From Paraburkholderia flagellata (GTDB taxonomy: Bacteria > Pseudomonadota > Gammaproteobacteria > Burkholderiales > Burkholderiaceae), in the NCBI RefSeq assembly GCF_021390645.1, contig NZ_JAJEJT010000004.1:868001-932000 (forward strand): a stretch of DNA of 64,000 bases. Direction: 5' to 3'. Position numbers and translations under genes: made by a program. The notes beneath the pieces were generated by a model, which was not told where the DNA came from, did not search any database, and was given only the letters and a program-made list of their open reading frames with translations. Shown piece after piece: positions 16,967 through 25,182 of the stretch; positions within the stretch are counted from its first letter, which is position 1; each line of letters opens with the position of its first letter.

Positions 16967-17584
16967 TCACGCGTAGCGCGCGAGGAAGAGATCGGCGGAC
17001 GACTCGGCGACCTGGCGCTGCTGCGCCTCGTCGAGCGGCGGCTGGCCCATCGCGACCTGCGGCCAGAAGGCGAATGCCTTCACGACGCCGTGCAGTTGCT
17101 GCGCGGCGAACGCCGGGTCGGTCGCTTTCAAGCGGCCATCGGCGGCGGCGGCGCGCACCCAGACCGTGAGGTCCTCTTCGCGCTCGCCAATGCGGGCCAC
17201 CATGTCGCGCGCGCGTTCGGGCGAGTGGATGCCCGCCGCGATCGCCACACGCGCGAGCTTGAAAAACGCTTCGTCGTTCAGGAGCCGCAGCTTGCGCATC
17301 AGCAACTCGATGAGCTGTACGCGTAGCGGCTCGCCGGCGCGATAGGCCGGCGCGTCGGCGGTCGCACTCGAGTCCCAGAGCTGGCACAGGATCGACGCGA
17401 ACAGCGCCTCCTTGCTCGGGAAATGGTTGTAGACCGTGCGCTTCGAGACGCTCGCCCGCGCGGCAATACGGTCCATGCTCGTGGCGTCGAAGCCCGAGGC
17501 CAGAAATTCGTCGATGGCCGCCGCGACAATCGCGGCGCGCTTGCGGTCGGTCAGACGCTGAGGGGTGGCTGGGGTGCAATCCAT
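16967..17584 (-). CDS. TetR-family transcriptional repressor
   Basis: 205 aa. The N-terminal HTH is clear (DATSMDRIAARASVSKRTVYNHFPSKEALFASI, about residues 34-64). The C-terminal helical domain, which would bind the ligand, resembles the AefR-like group (NDEAFFKLARVAIAAG). It is divergent from the metallo-beta-lactamase-fold gene, with two operator-like repeats in the 88-base gap. It probably represses both genes. The ligand is unknown. Confidence 0.9.
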   Translation of the reverse strand: MDCTPATPQRLTDRKRAAIVAAAIDEFLASGFDATSMDRIAARASVSKRTVYNHFPSKEALFASILCQLWDSSATADAPAYRAGEPLRVQLIELLMRKLRLLNDEAFFKLARVAIAAGIHSPERARDMVARIGEREEDLTVWVRAAAADGRLKATDPAFAAQQLHGVVKAFAFWPQVAMGQPPLDEAQQRQVAESSADLFLARYA

Positions 17585-17594
17585 TTCAGAATCT

Positions 17595-17647
17595 TACACC
17601 AGGCAGTTTACTTTTCGCCAGAATAAACTACACTGTGCAGTCTACTT
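17595..17647. promoter_or_regulatory. Tandem TetR operator-like repeats
   Basis: Two 19-bp direct repeats, 17595-17613 and 17629-17647, agree at 15 of 19 positions (TACACnnnGCAGTnTACTT) and are 34 bp apart. The second holds a clean inverted repeat TAcACTGtgCAGTcTA (17629-17644); the first is a degenerate version. They fill the gap between the divergent TetR and MBL genes. Confidence 0.6.
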
Positions 17648-17672
17648 CCCGTTTCCAAAGGCAGCCGCCGCC

Positions 17673-18803
17673 ATGACCTCGCCTTTCGCATCGCTGAGCC
17701 GTACCTTGGGCCTGAACGCCGCACAACGCGGCCGCGAGCTCTCGCACACGTCGCCGCAGCACGACGGCGAGCGCTTTCGCAACGTGCGTCCGCGCCCGGC
17801 CGAGGGGTTCGGTAAGACGCTGAAGATCATGTGGAACATGATCTTTCACAAGCCTAGCGGCACCCTGCCGGCTGGCGCGCTGCCCGTCCAGACGCTCACG
17901 CGCGAGCAACTCGAAGCCGCGCCGGACCGCAGCGTCTACCGGCTCGGCCATTCCACGCTGCTCTTGAAGCTGCGCGGCCAGTTCTGGCTTACCGACCCGG
18001 TGTTCGCGCAGCGCGCTTCGCCGTTTCAGAACCTCGGGCCGAAGCGCTTTCACGCGCCACCCATCGCGCTTGCCGACCTGCCGCCGTTGCGCGGCGTGAT
18101 CCTCTCGCACGACCACTACGACCACCTCGACCGCGAAACCGTGCTCGCGCTCGCCGCGACGACGGGCGTCTTCCTCACGCCGCTTGGCGTGGGCGACCGG
18201 CTGATCGAATGGGGTATCGACGGCACGAAGGTGCGCCAGTTCGACTGGTGGCAAGGCGCAACCGTCGAGGGCATCGAGTTCACCGCCACGCCGGCACAGC
18301 ACTTCTCGGGGCGCAGCCTGTTCGATGGCAACAGCACGCTGTGGGCCTCGTGGGTGATCGCCGACGCCGACCTGCGCATGTTCTTCAGCGGCGACACCGG
18401 CTACTTCGACGGCTTTCGCACGATTGGCGAGCGACTTGGCCCGTTCGACGCGACGTTCATCGAGACGGGCGCGTACGACCCGCAATGGCCGTATGTCCAC
18501 ATGCAGCCCGAGGAAACGGTGCAGGCGCATGTGGATTTACGCGGCGAGTGGCTCGTGCCGATTCACAACGGCACGTTCGATCTCGCGATGCACCGCTGGC
18601 AGGATCCGTTCGAGCGCGTAACCGGCCTCGCGCTCGCGCGCGGTGTGACGCTCTCCACGCCGCGCATGGGAGAAAGGCTCGATCTGGCGCAGCCGCATCG
18701 CGGTGAGCGCTGGTGGCGCGAGGTCGCCGAAAGCGCAGAGCCGCCACGCACGGCGCGCCGCTGGTTCGCTTGCCGCGACGCAGGTGCGGCGCGGTCTTCG
18801 TAA
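17673..18803 (+). CDS. Metallo-beta-lactamase-fold hydrolase (UlaG / NAPE-PLD-like)
   Basis: 376 aa. The metal-binding motif HDHYDHLD is at residues 146-153, with further ligands in TPAQHFSG and FFSGDTGYFDG. The order RLGHSTLLLKLRGQFWLTDPVF ... GVILSHDHYDHLD ... GDTGY is that of the NAPE-PLD/UlaG-like branch, which hydrolyses phosphoester or lactone bonds. No signal peptide is seen. The ATG at 17673 is preferred over the longer frame, which runs through the TetR operators; AAGG lies about 12 bases upstream. Substrate unknown. Confidence 0.85.
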   Translation: MTSPFASLSRTLGLNAAQRGRELSHTSPQHDGERFRNVRPRPAEGFGKTLKIMWNMIFHKPSGTLPAGALPVQTLTREQLEAAPDRSVYRLGHSTLLLKLRGQFWLTDPVFAQRASPFQNLGPKRFHAPPIALADLPPLRGVILSHDHYDHLDRETVLALAATTGVFLTPLGVGDRLIEWGIDGTKVRQFDWWQGATVEGIEFTATPAQHFSGRSLFDGNSTLWASWVIADADLRMFFSGDTGYFDGFRTIGERLGPFDATFIETGAYDPQWPYVHMQPEETVQAHVDLRGEWLVPIHNGTFDLAMHRWQDPFERVTGLALARGVTLSTPRMGERLDLAQPHRGERWWREVAESAEPPRTARRWFACRDAGAARSS

Positions 18804-18832
18804 CAGGTAGCCCCTCTCGTTCCTTCCCCGCC

Positions 18833-18861
18833 GCCCGCGCGCCGCACAACCGCGCGCGGGC
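18833..18861 (+). terminator. Hairpin after the MBL-fold gene
   Basis: GCCCGCGCG (18833-18841) pairs with CGCGCGGGC (18853-18861) across an 11-base loop, 30 bases after the stop codon. A pyrimidine-rich stretch follows instead of a T run. Confidence 0.5.
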
Positions 18862-18897
18862 ACGCTAGCTGCTCGCTCCCCGCTTCTTTCCCCTCCT

Positions 18898-18922
18898 TCC
18901 AAAAGTCTCCTAAGCTTTTGGA
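18898..18922. repeat. Inverted repeat in the gap before the ROK gene
   Basis: TCCAAAAG (18898-18905) and CTTTTGGA (18915-18922), nine bases apart, are perfect 8-bp arms. It could be a second terminator for the MBL-fold gene or a protein-binding site upstream of the ROK promoter. Confidence 0.4.
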
Positions 18923-19007
18923 TCGACGCGCGCATCACGCCGCCCGTATACCGCCCCATTACCCTTAACGGGATTTCCCCAGGCTGACAGCCCCCGATTT
19001 CTGGCAT

Positions 19008-19032
19008 TAAATAAATCAACTTGATTTATTTA
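19008..19032. promoter_or_regulatory. 25-bp perfect AT-rich palindrome, probable ROK operator
   Basis: Half-sites TAAATAAATCAA (19008-19019) and TTGATTTATTTA (19021-19032) flank a single C. It lies 64 bases before the ROK regulator start. Long AT-rich palindromes are typical of NagC/Mlc/XylR-type ROK repressors, so autoregulation of the sugar importer operon is likely. Confidence 0.7.
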
Positions 19033-19096
19033 GTCGGCGACGGATTCACCAAACGTCGACACCCCTTTCAGCTTTACTTGGGACCGGAGGAGACAC

Positions 19097-20356
19097 GTGA
19101 GAAGTCCGCATGTCGGTCAGGGCAGCAATTCCGCCAACGTCCGCCGCTTCAACGAACGCCTGTTGCTGCAGGCGCTGCGTCGCGCGGGCGAGGCGTCGAA
19201 GGCCGATCTCGCGCGTCTCGCGAATCTCACGAGCACCGCGGTCGGCACCATCATCACGTCGCTCACGGCCAATGGCCTGATCGAGGTGAGCGGCCGCCGC
19301 GACGGTCAGCGCGGCCAGCCCGCGTCGCTCTTGCGCCTCTCACCACGAGGCGCGTTCGCCATCGGCGTGCGGCTCGACCGGACCAACATCGAAACCGTCC
19401 TCGTCGATTTCGCTGGCCAGATGATCGAGCGCCGCACACGCGACATGCTGCTGCCACAACCCTCGGTCGCGCAGGAAATGGTGCAGCGTGACATTGCCGA
19501 TCTGTTGGGCATCCTCACGATCGAGGAACGCAGCCGTCTGGCCGGCATTGGCGTGGCGCAGCCGTACAACCTTGGCAGCTGGCTGCGCGAACTGGGCCTG
19601 CCCACCGATACCTTCCGCGTGTGGAACGACGTGGATTTCGCCGGCGAACTCGCGCGCGCCACGGCGCTGCCCGTGTTCAGCGAGAACGACGGCAACGCGG
19701 CCGCCATCGCCGAGATTTTCTACGGCTGCGGCCGCCAGCGCGACGACTTCCTTTATCTGTTTCTCGGGCCGGCCATTGGCGGCGGCATCGCCATCGACGG
19801 CGACTGCGTGCGCGGCCTCACCGGCAACGCGGGCGACTTCGCGGTGATGCCCGTGCCGCCCAGCCGTCTGCCCTCCGCGCACAAGCCGCCGGGCCAGTGG
19901 GACATTCTGCTTTCGCGCGCGTCGCTCATCGCGTTGCGGCGTCACCTGCAGTATTGCGGCGAGACGATCGACAGCCGCGCGGACCTCGAAGCGTGCATCG
20001 CGCGCGGCCACCCCGGCGTGCAGGAATGGCTCGACGACTGCATCGATGCGCTCGCCCCCGCGCTGCGTTCTGCCTTCTGCGTGCTCGATGTGCCCGCCGT
20101 GGTGCTCGACGCCGACGTGGACGCGGGCCTCATCGACACGCTCATGCAGCGCCTGCGCCTCGCGGTTGCGGCCACCGCGCCCGAGGCGCGCGGCACGCCT
20201 GCTCTCGTGCGCGGCACCTTCGGTCCCGATGCGGGCGCGCTCGGCGCGGCCACGCTCCCCATGTTTTTCAACTTTTCGCCGCGCGCGGGCATCCTCATGG
20301 GCGCCGGCGCACAAACTTACGCTCAAGCGCAGGAGGAGAGCCATGTCGCCCTCTGA
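19097..20356 (+). CDS. ROK-family transcriptional regulator of a CUT2 sugar importer
   Basis: 419 aa. An N-terminal winged HTH ([35 protein letters not shown], about residues 21-56) is followed by the ROK actin-like sugar-binding domain ([55 protein letters not shown]). The start is GTG 19097 with a strong GGAGGAGA ending four bases upstream. The stop overlaps the ATPase start by 14 bases, so regulator and importer form one operon behind the 25-bp palindrome. The sugar is not evident. Confidence 0.92.
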   Translation: MRSPHVGQGSNSANVRRFNERLLLQALRRAGEASKADLARLANLTSTAVGTIITSLTANGLIEVSGRRDGQRGQPASLLRLSPRGAFAIGVRLDRTNIETVLVDFAGQMIERRTRDMLLPQPSVAQEMVQRDIADLLGILTIEERSRLAGIGVAQPYNLGSWLRELGLPTDTFRVWNDVDFAGELARATALPVFSENDGNAAAIAEIFYGCGRQRDDFLYLFLGPAIGGGIAIDGDCVRGLTGNAGDFAVMPVPPSRLPSAHKPPGQWDILLSRASLIALRRHLQYCGETIDSRADLEACIARGHPGVQEWLDDCIDALAPALRSAFCVLDVPAVVLDADVDAGLIDTLMQRLRLAVAATAPEARGTPALVRGTFGPDAGALGAATLPMFFNFSPRAGILMGAGAQTYAQAQEESHVAL

Positions 20357-21896
20357 GTCCACGCCGCCGCTGCTGGAAATGCGGGGCATCACCAAGACCT
20401 TCCCGGGCGTGCGTGCGCTCGACAACGTGCGCCTCACCGTCTTCCCCGGCGAGGTCCACTCGCTCATGGGCGAGAACGGCGCGGGCAAGTCCACGTTGAT
20501 GAAGATTCTCTCGGGCGCCTACCAGGCCGATCCCGGCGGCGAGATTGTCATCGAGGGCAAGCCAGTCGTGATCGACGGGCCGCTCGCCGCGCGCGAGCTG
20601 GGCGTGGCCGTGATCTATCAGGAGCTGAGCCTTGCGCCCAATCTCTCGGTCGCGGAGAACATTCATGCGGGCCGCGAGCTGCGCAAGGGCGGCAGCCGCT
20701 TCGGCACGGTCGACCGCCGTGCCATGGAGCGCGGCAGCGAAGACGTGCTCAAGCGCCTCGGCGCGAGCTTCGGGCCCACCACGCTGGTCGGCTCGCTTTC
20801 CATCGCCGAGCGTCAACTCGTGGAGATTGCGCGCGCCGTGCATAGCGACGCCCGCATCCTCGTGATGGACGAGCCCACCACGCCGCTCTCCTCACGTGAG
20901 ACGGAACGCCTCTTCAAGCTGATCAACCAGCTTCGCGACGAAGGGCTGGCGATCATCTACATCAGCCACCGCATGGCTGAGGTGTACGAGCTTTCGGACC
21001 GGGTGTCCGTACTGCGCGACGGCAGCTACGTGGGCACGCTCATGCGCGACGCGCTCAACGCGGAAAGCCTCGTGAGCATGATGGTAGGCCGCGATATTTC
21101 GGGCTTCTACAAAAAGGCGCATGCCCCCTACGATCCGGGCAAGGTCGTACTGACCGTGCGCGACGTGGCCGACGACAAGCGCGTGCGCGGCTGCAGCCTC
21201 GACCTGCACGCTGGCGAAGTGCTCGGCATTGCGGGCCTCGTCGGCGCGGGCCGCACCGAACTCGCCCGGCTCATCTTCGGCGCGGAGCCGCGCGTACGCG
21301 GCGAGATCGCCATCGACGGCAAGACGCTCAACGTGCACACGCCGCGCGATGCGATCAACGCGGGCCTCGTCTATCTGACCGAAGACCGCAAGCATCAAGG
21401 CCTCTTTCTCGACATGAGCGTGCGCGACAACATCAATGTGGCCGTGGCCGGGCGCGACGCGCGCTTGGGCGTCCTCGACCTTGCGCGCGGCGGTGAGCGC
21501 GCTAAAGAGGCCATCCGCTCGCTCTCCATTCGCGTGCCGAATGCGCGCGTAAACGTTGGCGCGCTCTCGGGCGGCAACCAGCAGAAGGTGCTGCTGTCGC
21601 GCCTGCTGGAAACGAAGCCGCGCGTGCTGATTCTCGACGAGCCGACGCGCGGCGTCGATATCGGCGCGAAGTCCGAGATCTACCGCATCATCAACGACCT
21701 CGCCAAAACCGGCGTGGGCATCATCGTGATTTCGAGCGAACTGCCCGAGATCATCGGCGTGGCCGACCGCGTGCTCGTCATGCGCGAAGGCGAATTCGCC
21801 GGGGAGCTTGGCGGCTATACGGCCAGGCCGATCACCCAGGAAGCGATCATCGAACTCGCCACTGGCTCGCAGCAACCGCTCGACGAAGCCGCTTGA
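20343..21896 (+). CDS. Sugar ABC transporter ATP-binding protein with two ATPase domains (RbsA/XylG/MglA type, CUT2)
   Basis: 517 aa with two tandem ATPase halves. The N-half has Walker [15 protein letters not shown], signature [14 protein letters not shown] and Walker [13 protein letters not shown]. The C-half has the degenerate Walker [15 protein letters not shown], the signature [15 protein letters not shown] and Walker [17 protein letters not shown]. This asymmetry is the rule in the family. The start ATG 20343 has AGGAGGAGA just upstream. It powers import of a monosaccharide through the RbsC-type permease that follows. Confidence 0.95.
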   Translation: MSPSESTPPLLEMRGITKTFPGVRALDNVRLTVFPGEVHSLMGENGAGKSTLMKILSGAYQADPGGEIVIEGKPVVIDGPLAARELGVAVIYQELSLAPNLSVAENIHAGRELRKGGSRFGTVDRRAMERGSEDVLKRLGASFGPTTLVGSLSIAERQLVEIARAVHSDARILVMDEPTTPLSSRETERLFKLINQLRDEGLAIIYISHRMAEVYELSDRVSVLRDGSYVGTLMRDALNAESLVSMMVGRDISGFYKKAHAPYDPGKVVLTVRDVADDKRVRGCSLDLHAGEVLGIAGLVGAGRTELARLIFGAEPRVRGEIAIDGKTLNVHTPRDAINAGLVYLTEDRKHQGLFLDMSVRDNINVAVAGRDARLGVLDLARGGERAKEAIRSLSIRVPNARVNVGALSGGNQQKVLLSRLLETKPRVLILDEPTRGVDIGAKSEIYRIINDLAKTGVGIIVISSELPEIIGVADRVLVMREGEFAGELGGYTARPITQEAIIELATGSQQPLDEAA

Positions 21897-21937
21897 CCTT
21901 CACCGCATACGCAAGAAACGTCCCTCAGGAGTACGAC

Positions 21938-22981
21938 ATGAAAAGCATTCTTCCCCGGCACGGTGTCGCGGCCTCGCCCACGCAGCCCGCGCAAGGCGCG
22001 CAGCCCGCTCGCAGCGTCGCTGTCGACGGTCACCGCCAGCGCATGAAGTCGCTCGTCCGCACGGCTGGCATGCTGCCGGTGCTGGTGCTGCTGTGCATTG
22101 GCTTCGGTCTGCTCAACGATGGCTTCTTTACGTTCGAGAATCTTTCGATCGTCACGCAGCAGGCGTCGATCAACATCGTGCTCGCCGCCGGCATGACCTT
22201 CGTGATTCTCACGGGCGGCATCGACCTCTCGGTGGGCTCGGTGCTGGCCGCCGCGGCCATGGCCGCCATGATCGGCTCGAACATCGTGGGCTGGGGCTGG
22301 CTCGGCGTACCTATGGCGCTCGCGGTGGGGCTCGGCTTCGGCCTCATCAACGGCGCGCTCATCGCGCTGCTGCGCCTGCCGCCGTTCATCGTCACGCTCG
22401 GCTCGCTCACGGCGGTGCGCGGCATCGCGCGCCTCATGGGCCACGACACGACGATCTTCAACCCGCAGCTCTCGTTCGCGTTCATCGGCAACGGCACGGT
22501 GCTCGGCGTGCCCTGGCTCGTGATCATCGCGCTCGTGGTGGTGGCCGGCTCGTGGTTCGTGCTGCGCCGTACCGTGCTCGGCCTGCGCATCTACTCGGTG
22601 GGCGGCAACCCGGAAGCGGCGCGCCTGTCCGGCATCAAGGTGTGGGGCATCGAGATGTTCGTCTATGCCGTCTCGGGCCTGCTCGCGGGTCTTGGCGCGG
22701 TGATGTCCGCCGCCCGTCTCTACGCGGCCAACGGCCTGCAACTGGGCCAGTCCTATGAACTCGATGCGATCGCCGCGGTGATTCTGGGCGGCACGAGCTT
22801 CGTGGGTGGCGTGGGCTCGATCATCGGCACGCTGATCGGTGCGCTCATCATCGCAGTCCTGACCAATGGGCTCGTGCTGCTTGGCGTATCTGACATCTGG
22901 CAGTACATCATCAAGGGCCTCGTGATCGTCGGCGCCGTGGCGCTCGACCGCTACCGCCAGCGCGGCTCGGCCCGCACGTGA
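21938..22981 (+). CDS. Sugar ABC transporter permease, RbsC type
   Basis: 347-aa inner-membrane protein with about eight to ten membrane segments. It has the family blocks ASINIVLAAGMTFVILTGGIDLSVGSVLA and YSVGGNPEAARLSGIKV, and GGTSFVGGVGSIIGTLIGALIIAVLTNGLVLLGVSDIWQ near the end. A ~45-residue hydrophilic N-terminal leader precedes the first segment. ATG 21938 has AGGAG upstream; an in-frame TTG overlapping the ATPase stop is less likely. Confidence 0.94.
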   Translation: MKSILPRHGVAASPTQPAQGAQPARSVAVDGHRQRMKSLVRTAGMLPVLVLLCIGFGLLNDGFFTFENLSIVTQQASINIVLAAGMTFVILTGGIDLSVGSVLAAAAMAAMIGSNIVGWGWLGVPMALAVGLGFGLINGALIALLRLPPFIVTLGSLTAVRGIARLMGHDTTIFNPQLSFAFIGNGTVLGVPWLVIIALVVVAGSWFVLRRTVLGLRIYSVGGNPEAARLSGIKVWGIEMFVYAVSGLLAGLGAVMSAARLYAANGLQLGQSYELDAIAAVILGGTSFVGGVGSIIGTLIGALIIAVLTNGLVLLGVSDIWQYIIKGLVIVGAVALDRYRQRGSART

Positions 22982-23010
22982 GCCACTGAAAACCTCAACA
23001 GACAGAAACA

Positions 23011-23044
23011 GGCGCAAGCGCAGGCGGTCCTGCTGCGCTCGCCG
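23011..23044 (+). promoter_or_regulatory. Intergenic stem-loop before the binding-protein gene
   Basis: GGCGCAAGCGCAG pairs imperfectly with CTGCTGCGCTCGCC in the 101-base gap between permease and binding-protein genes. Such stems often protect the abundant binding-protein mRNA from decay; this is inference. Confidence 0.35.
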
Positions 23045-23082
23045 GGCAAGCACCCAAACAGGACCCCTCAGGAGACAACCTC

Positions 23083-24024
23083 ATGTTCAAGAAAAAAGCC
23101 ATTCTCGCCGCTGCCGCCCTCACGCTTGGTTTCGCACTGCAAGGCGCGCATGCCGCCGACAAGCAGCTCAAATTGATCGGCGTTACCGTGGGTTCGCTCG
23201 GCAATCCTTACTTCGTGACGATCGTGCAGGGTGCGGAAGCGAAGGCGAAGCAGATCAACCCGAACGCCAAGGTCACGGCCGTTTCCGCCGACTACGACCT
23301 CAACAAGCAGTTCACGCAGATCGACAACTTCATTTCGGCGCACGTGGACATGATCCTTCTGAACGCGACCGATCCGAAGGCGATCGAACCGGCAGTGAAG
23401 AAAGCCCAGGCGGCTGGCATCGTGGTGGTAGCCGTGGACGTGGCCGCCGCGGGCGCCAACGCCACCGTGCAGACCGACAACGTGAAGGCCGGCGAGATTT
23501 CGTGCGAATACCTCGCGAAGAAAATCAACAACACCGGCAACGTGATCATCCAGAACGGGCCGCAGGTCTCAGCCGTTATCGACCGCGTGAATGGCTGCAA
23601 GCAGGTGCTCGCCAAGACGCCCGGCATCAAGATCCTTTCCGATGACCAGGACGCGAAAGGTTCGCGCGAAGGCGGCATGAACGTGATGCAGGGCTACCTC
23701 ACGCGCTTCCCGAAGATTGCCGGCGTGTTCGCCATTAACGATCCGCAGGCCATTGGCAGCGACCTTGCCGCGAAGCAATTGCATCGCAGCAACATCGTGA
23801 TCACCTCGGTGGATGGCGCGCCCGATATCGAAACGGCGCTCAAGAGCGACACGCTCGTGCAGGCTTCGGCTAGCCAGGACCCGTACAAGATGGCGCAGAC
23901 GGCCGTGCAGGTGGGCTACGAGATCATGAATGGCAAGAAGCCCGCCAACCCGATGATCGAAATGACGCCCCAACTCGTCACGCGCGACAACGTGAGCAGC
24001 TACAAGGGCTGGTCGTCGCACTAA
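23083..24024 (+). CDS. Periplasmic sugar-binding protein (RbsB type)
   Basis: 313 aa. The signal peptide is cut after AHA (MFKKKAILAAAALTLGFALQGAHA|ADKQ). The mature protein is the type I periplasmic-binding fold: GVTVGSLGNPYFVTIVQGAEAKAKQ at the start, LNATDPKAIEPAVKKAQAAGIVVVAVDV, and GVFAINDPQAIGSDLAAK. CAGGAG lies upstream of ATG 23083. It is the ligand-catching part of the CUT2 importer; the sugar is unknown. It is the last gene of the operon, and no sugar kinase or isomerase follows. Confidence 0.94.
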   Translation: MFKKKAILAAAALTLGFALQGAHAADKQLKLIGVTVGSLGNPYFVTIVQGAEAKAKQINPNAKVTAVSADYDLNKQFTQIDNFISAHVDMILLNATDPKAIEPAVKKAQAAGIVVVAVDVAAAGANATVQTDNVKAGEISCEYLAKKINNTGNVIIQNGPQVSAVIDRVNGCKQVLAKTPGIKILSDDQDAKGSREGGMNVMQGYLTRFPKIAGVFAINDPQAIGSDLAAKQLHRSNIVITSVDGAPDIETALKSDTLVQASASQDPYKMAQTAVQVGYEIMNGKKPANPMIEMTPQLVTRDNVSSYKGWSSH

Positions 24025-24058
24025 GCGCGCGCACCGAAGACGTCCGTGCCCGCACGCG

Positions 24059-25030
24059 TTACGCGAGCACGGCGTCCTTCGTCACCACGCGGCGCGGAAT
24101 GATCTTGAGGTCGTAGAACGTGTCCGCGATCTTCTGCTGCTGCGCGATCACGGCGGCGTCGATAGGCCGGTATTCATGCGCGTAGTGGCTGAGACCGGTC
24201 TGGATCGTCGCCGCATCCAGACCCTGGATCGGTGAGAGCTTCGCGGCCGCCGCCGCCGTGTTGGCGCGCACCCATTGCCCCGTTTTGCCGAGTTCGTCCA
24301 GCGCGATCGCGAGGGCGTCCTTGCGATTTTGCGCAAATTCGCGCTGGCTCAGGAAGAACTGATGATGGCTCGCTACGCCGCTGGCATCGGCGATCAGGCG
24401 CGCGCCATCCTGCGATTCGACGGCGGCGAGGAACGGGTCCCAGATCGCCCAGGCGTCGATGGCGCCGCTTTGCAGCGCCGCGCGCGCGTCGGCAGGCGCG
24501 AGGTACACGGGCTGCACGTCGGCGATAGAAAGGCCGTGCTTTTGCAGCAGCGCGACGAGAAACCAGTGCACGTCCGAGCCGCGATTCAAGCCTATTTTCT
24601 TGCCCTTCAGGCCGGCCACGTCGTGGATCGGCGAATTCTTCGCCACCACCACGCCCTCCGCGTGCGGCGTGGGCAGTTCATACGCCGTGTAGACGAAATC
24701 CGCACCCGCTGCCTGAGCAAACACGGGCGGCGCTTCACCCACATAACCAAAGTCGATTGCGCCCACGTTCAGGCCTTCGAGCAATTGCGGCCCAGCCGGG
24801 AATTCGGTCCACGACACCTTGATGCCTAGCGGAGCCAGGCGCGTTTCCAGCGTGCCGTTGGCCTTGAGCAGCACCAGCGTGCTCGCGGCCTTCTGGTAGC
24901 CGATGCGGAACTGGTCGGGCTGATATTTCGCGAAGGCGGTGGCAGGCAGCGCCGCGCTGGCGAGCGTCGCGCCCAGCGTGACGATGAAATGGCGGCGGGA
25001 CCAGGGTGCGGGTTGCATAGGGCGAGTCAT
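24059..25030 (-). CDS. Aliphatic-sulfonate-type ABC substrate-binding protein (SsuA-like), orphan
   Basis: 323 aa. The N-terminus carries twin Arg and a hydrophobic signal (SRRHFIVTLGATLASAALPATAFA). The body follows SsuA/NrtA-like proteins: FRIGYQKAASTLVLLKANGTLETRLAP, GPQLLEGLNVGAIDFGYVGEAPPVFAQAAG, and KKIGLNRGSDVHWFLVALLQKHGL. The start is uncertain: ATG 25030 is preferred, but 25018 and 25060 are also open and none has a good site. No permease or ATPase is adjacent, so its transporter must be elsewhere or it works with another system. The ligand (sulfonate, taurine or similar) is inferred from the family. Confidence 0.85.
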   Translation of the reverse strand: MTRPMQPAPWSRRHFIVTLGATLASAALPATAFAKYQPDQFRIGYQKAASTLVLLKANGTLETRLAPLGIKVSWTEFPAGPQLLEGLNVGAIDFGYVGEAPPVFAQAAGADFVYTAYELPTPHAEGVVVAKNSPIHDVAGLKGKKIGLNRGSDVHWFLVALLQKHGLSIADVQPVYLAPADARAALQSGAIDAWAIWDPFLAAVESQDGARLIADASGVASHHQFFLSQREFAQNRKDALAIALDELGKTGQWVRANTAAAAAKLSPIQGLDAATIQTGLSHYAHEYRPIDAAVIAQQQKIADTFYDLKIIPRRVVTKDAVLA

Positions 25031-25182
25031 CTTCGGCGAATCCGTGTTGGCTTTGGGCATGCACCCACACGGCGCAGCCATCGAACCGTCGATGCTACCG
25101 GCACGCACGCGTTCGCAGAACCGATGTTTCGCGCTAAGCAAATCACGCCAACGGGAATGCGCGGGCGTGCAACGCCTGCGCC

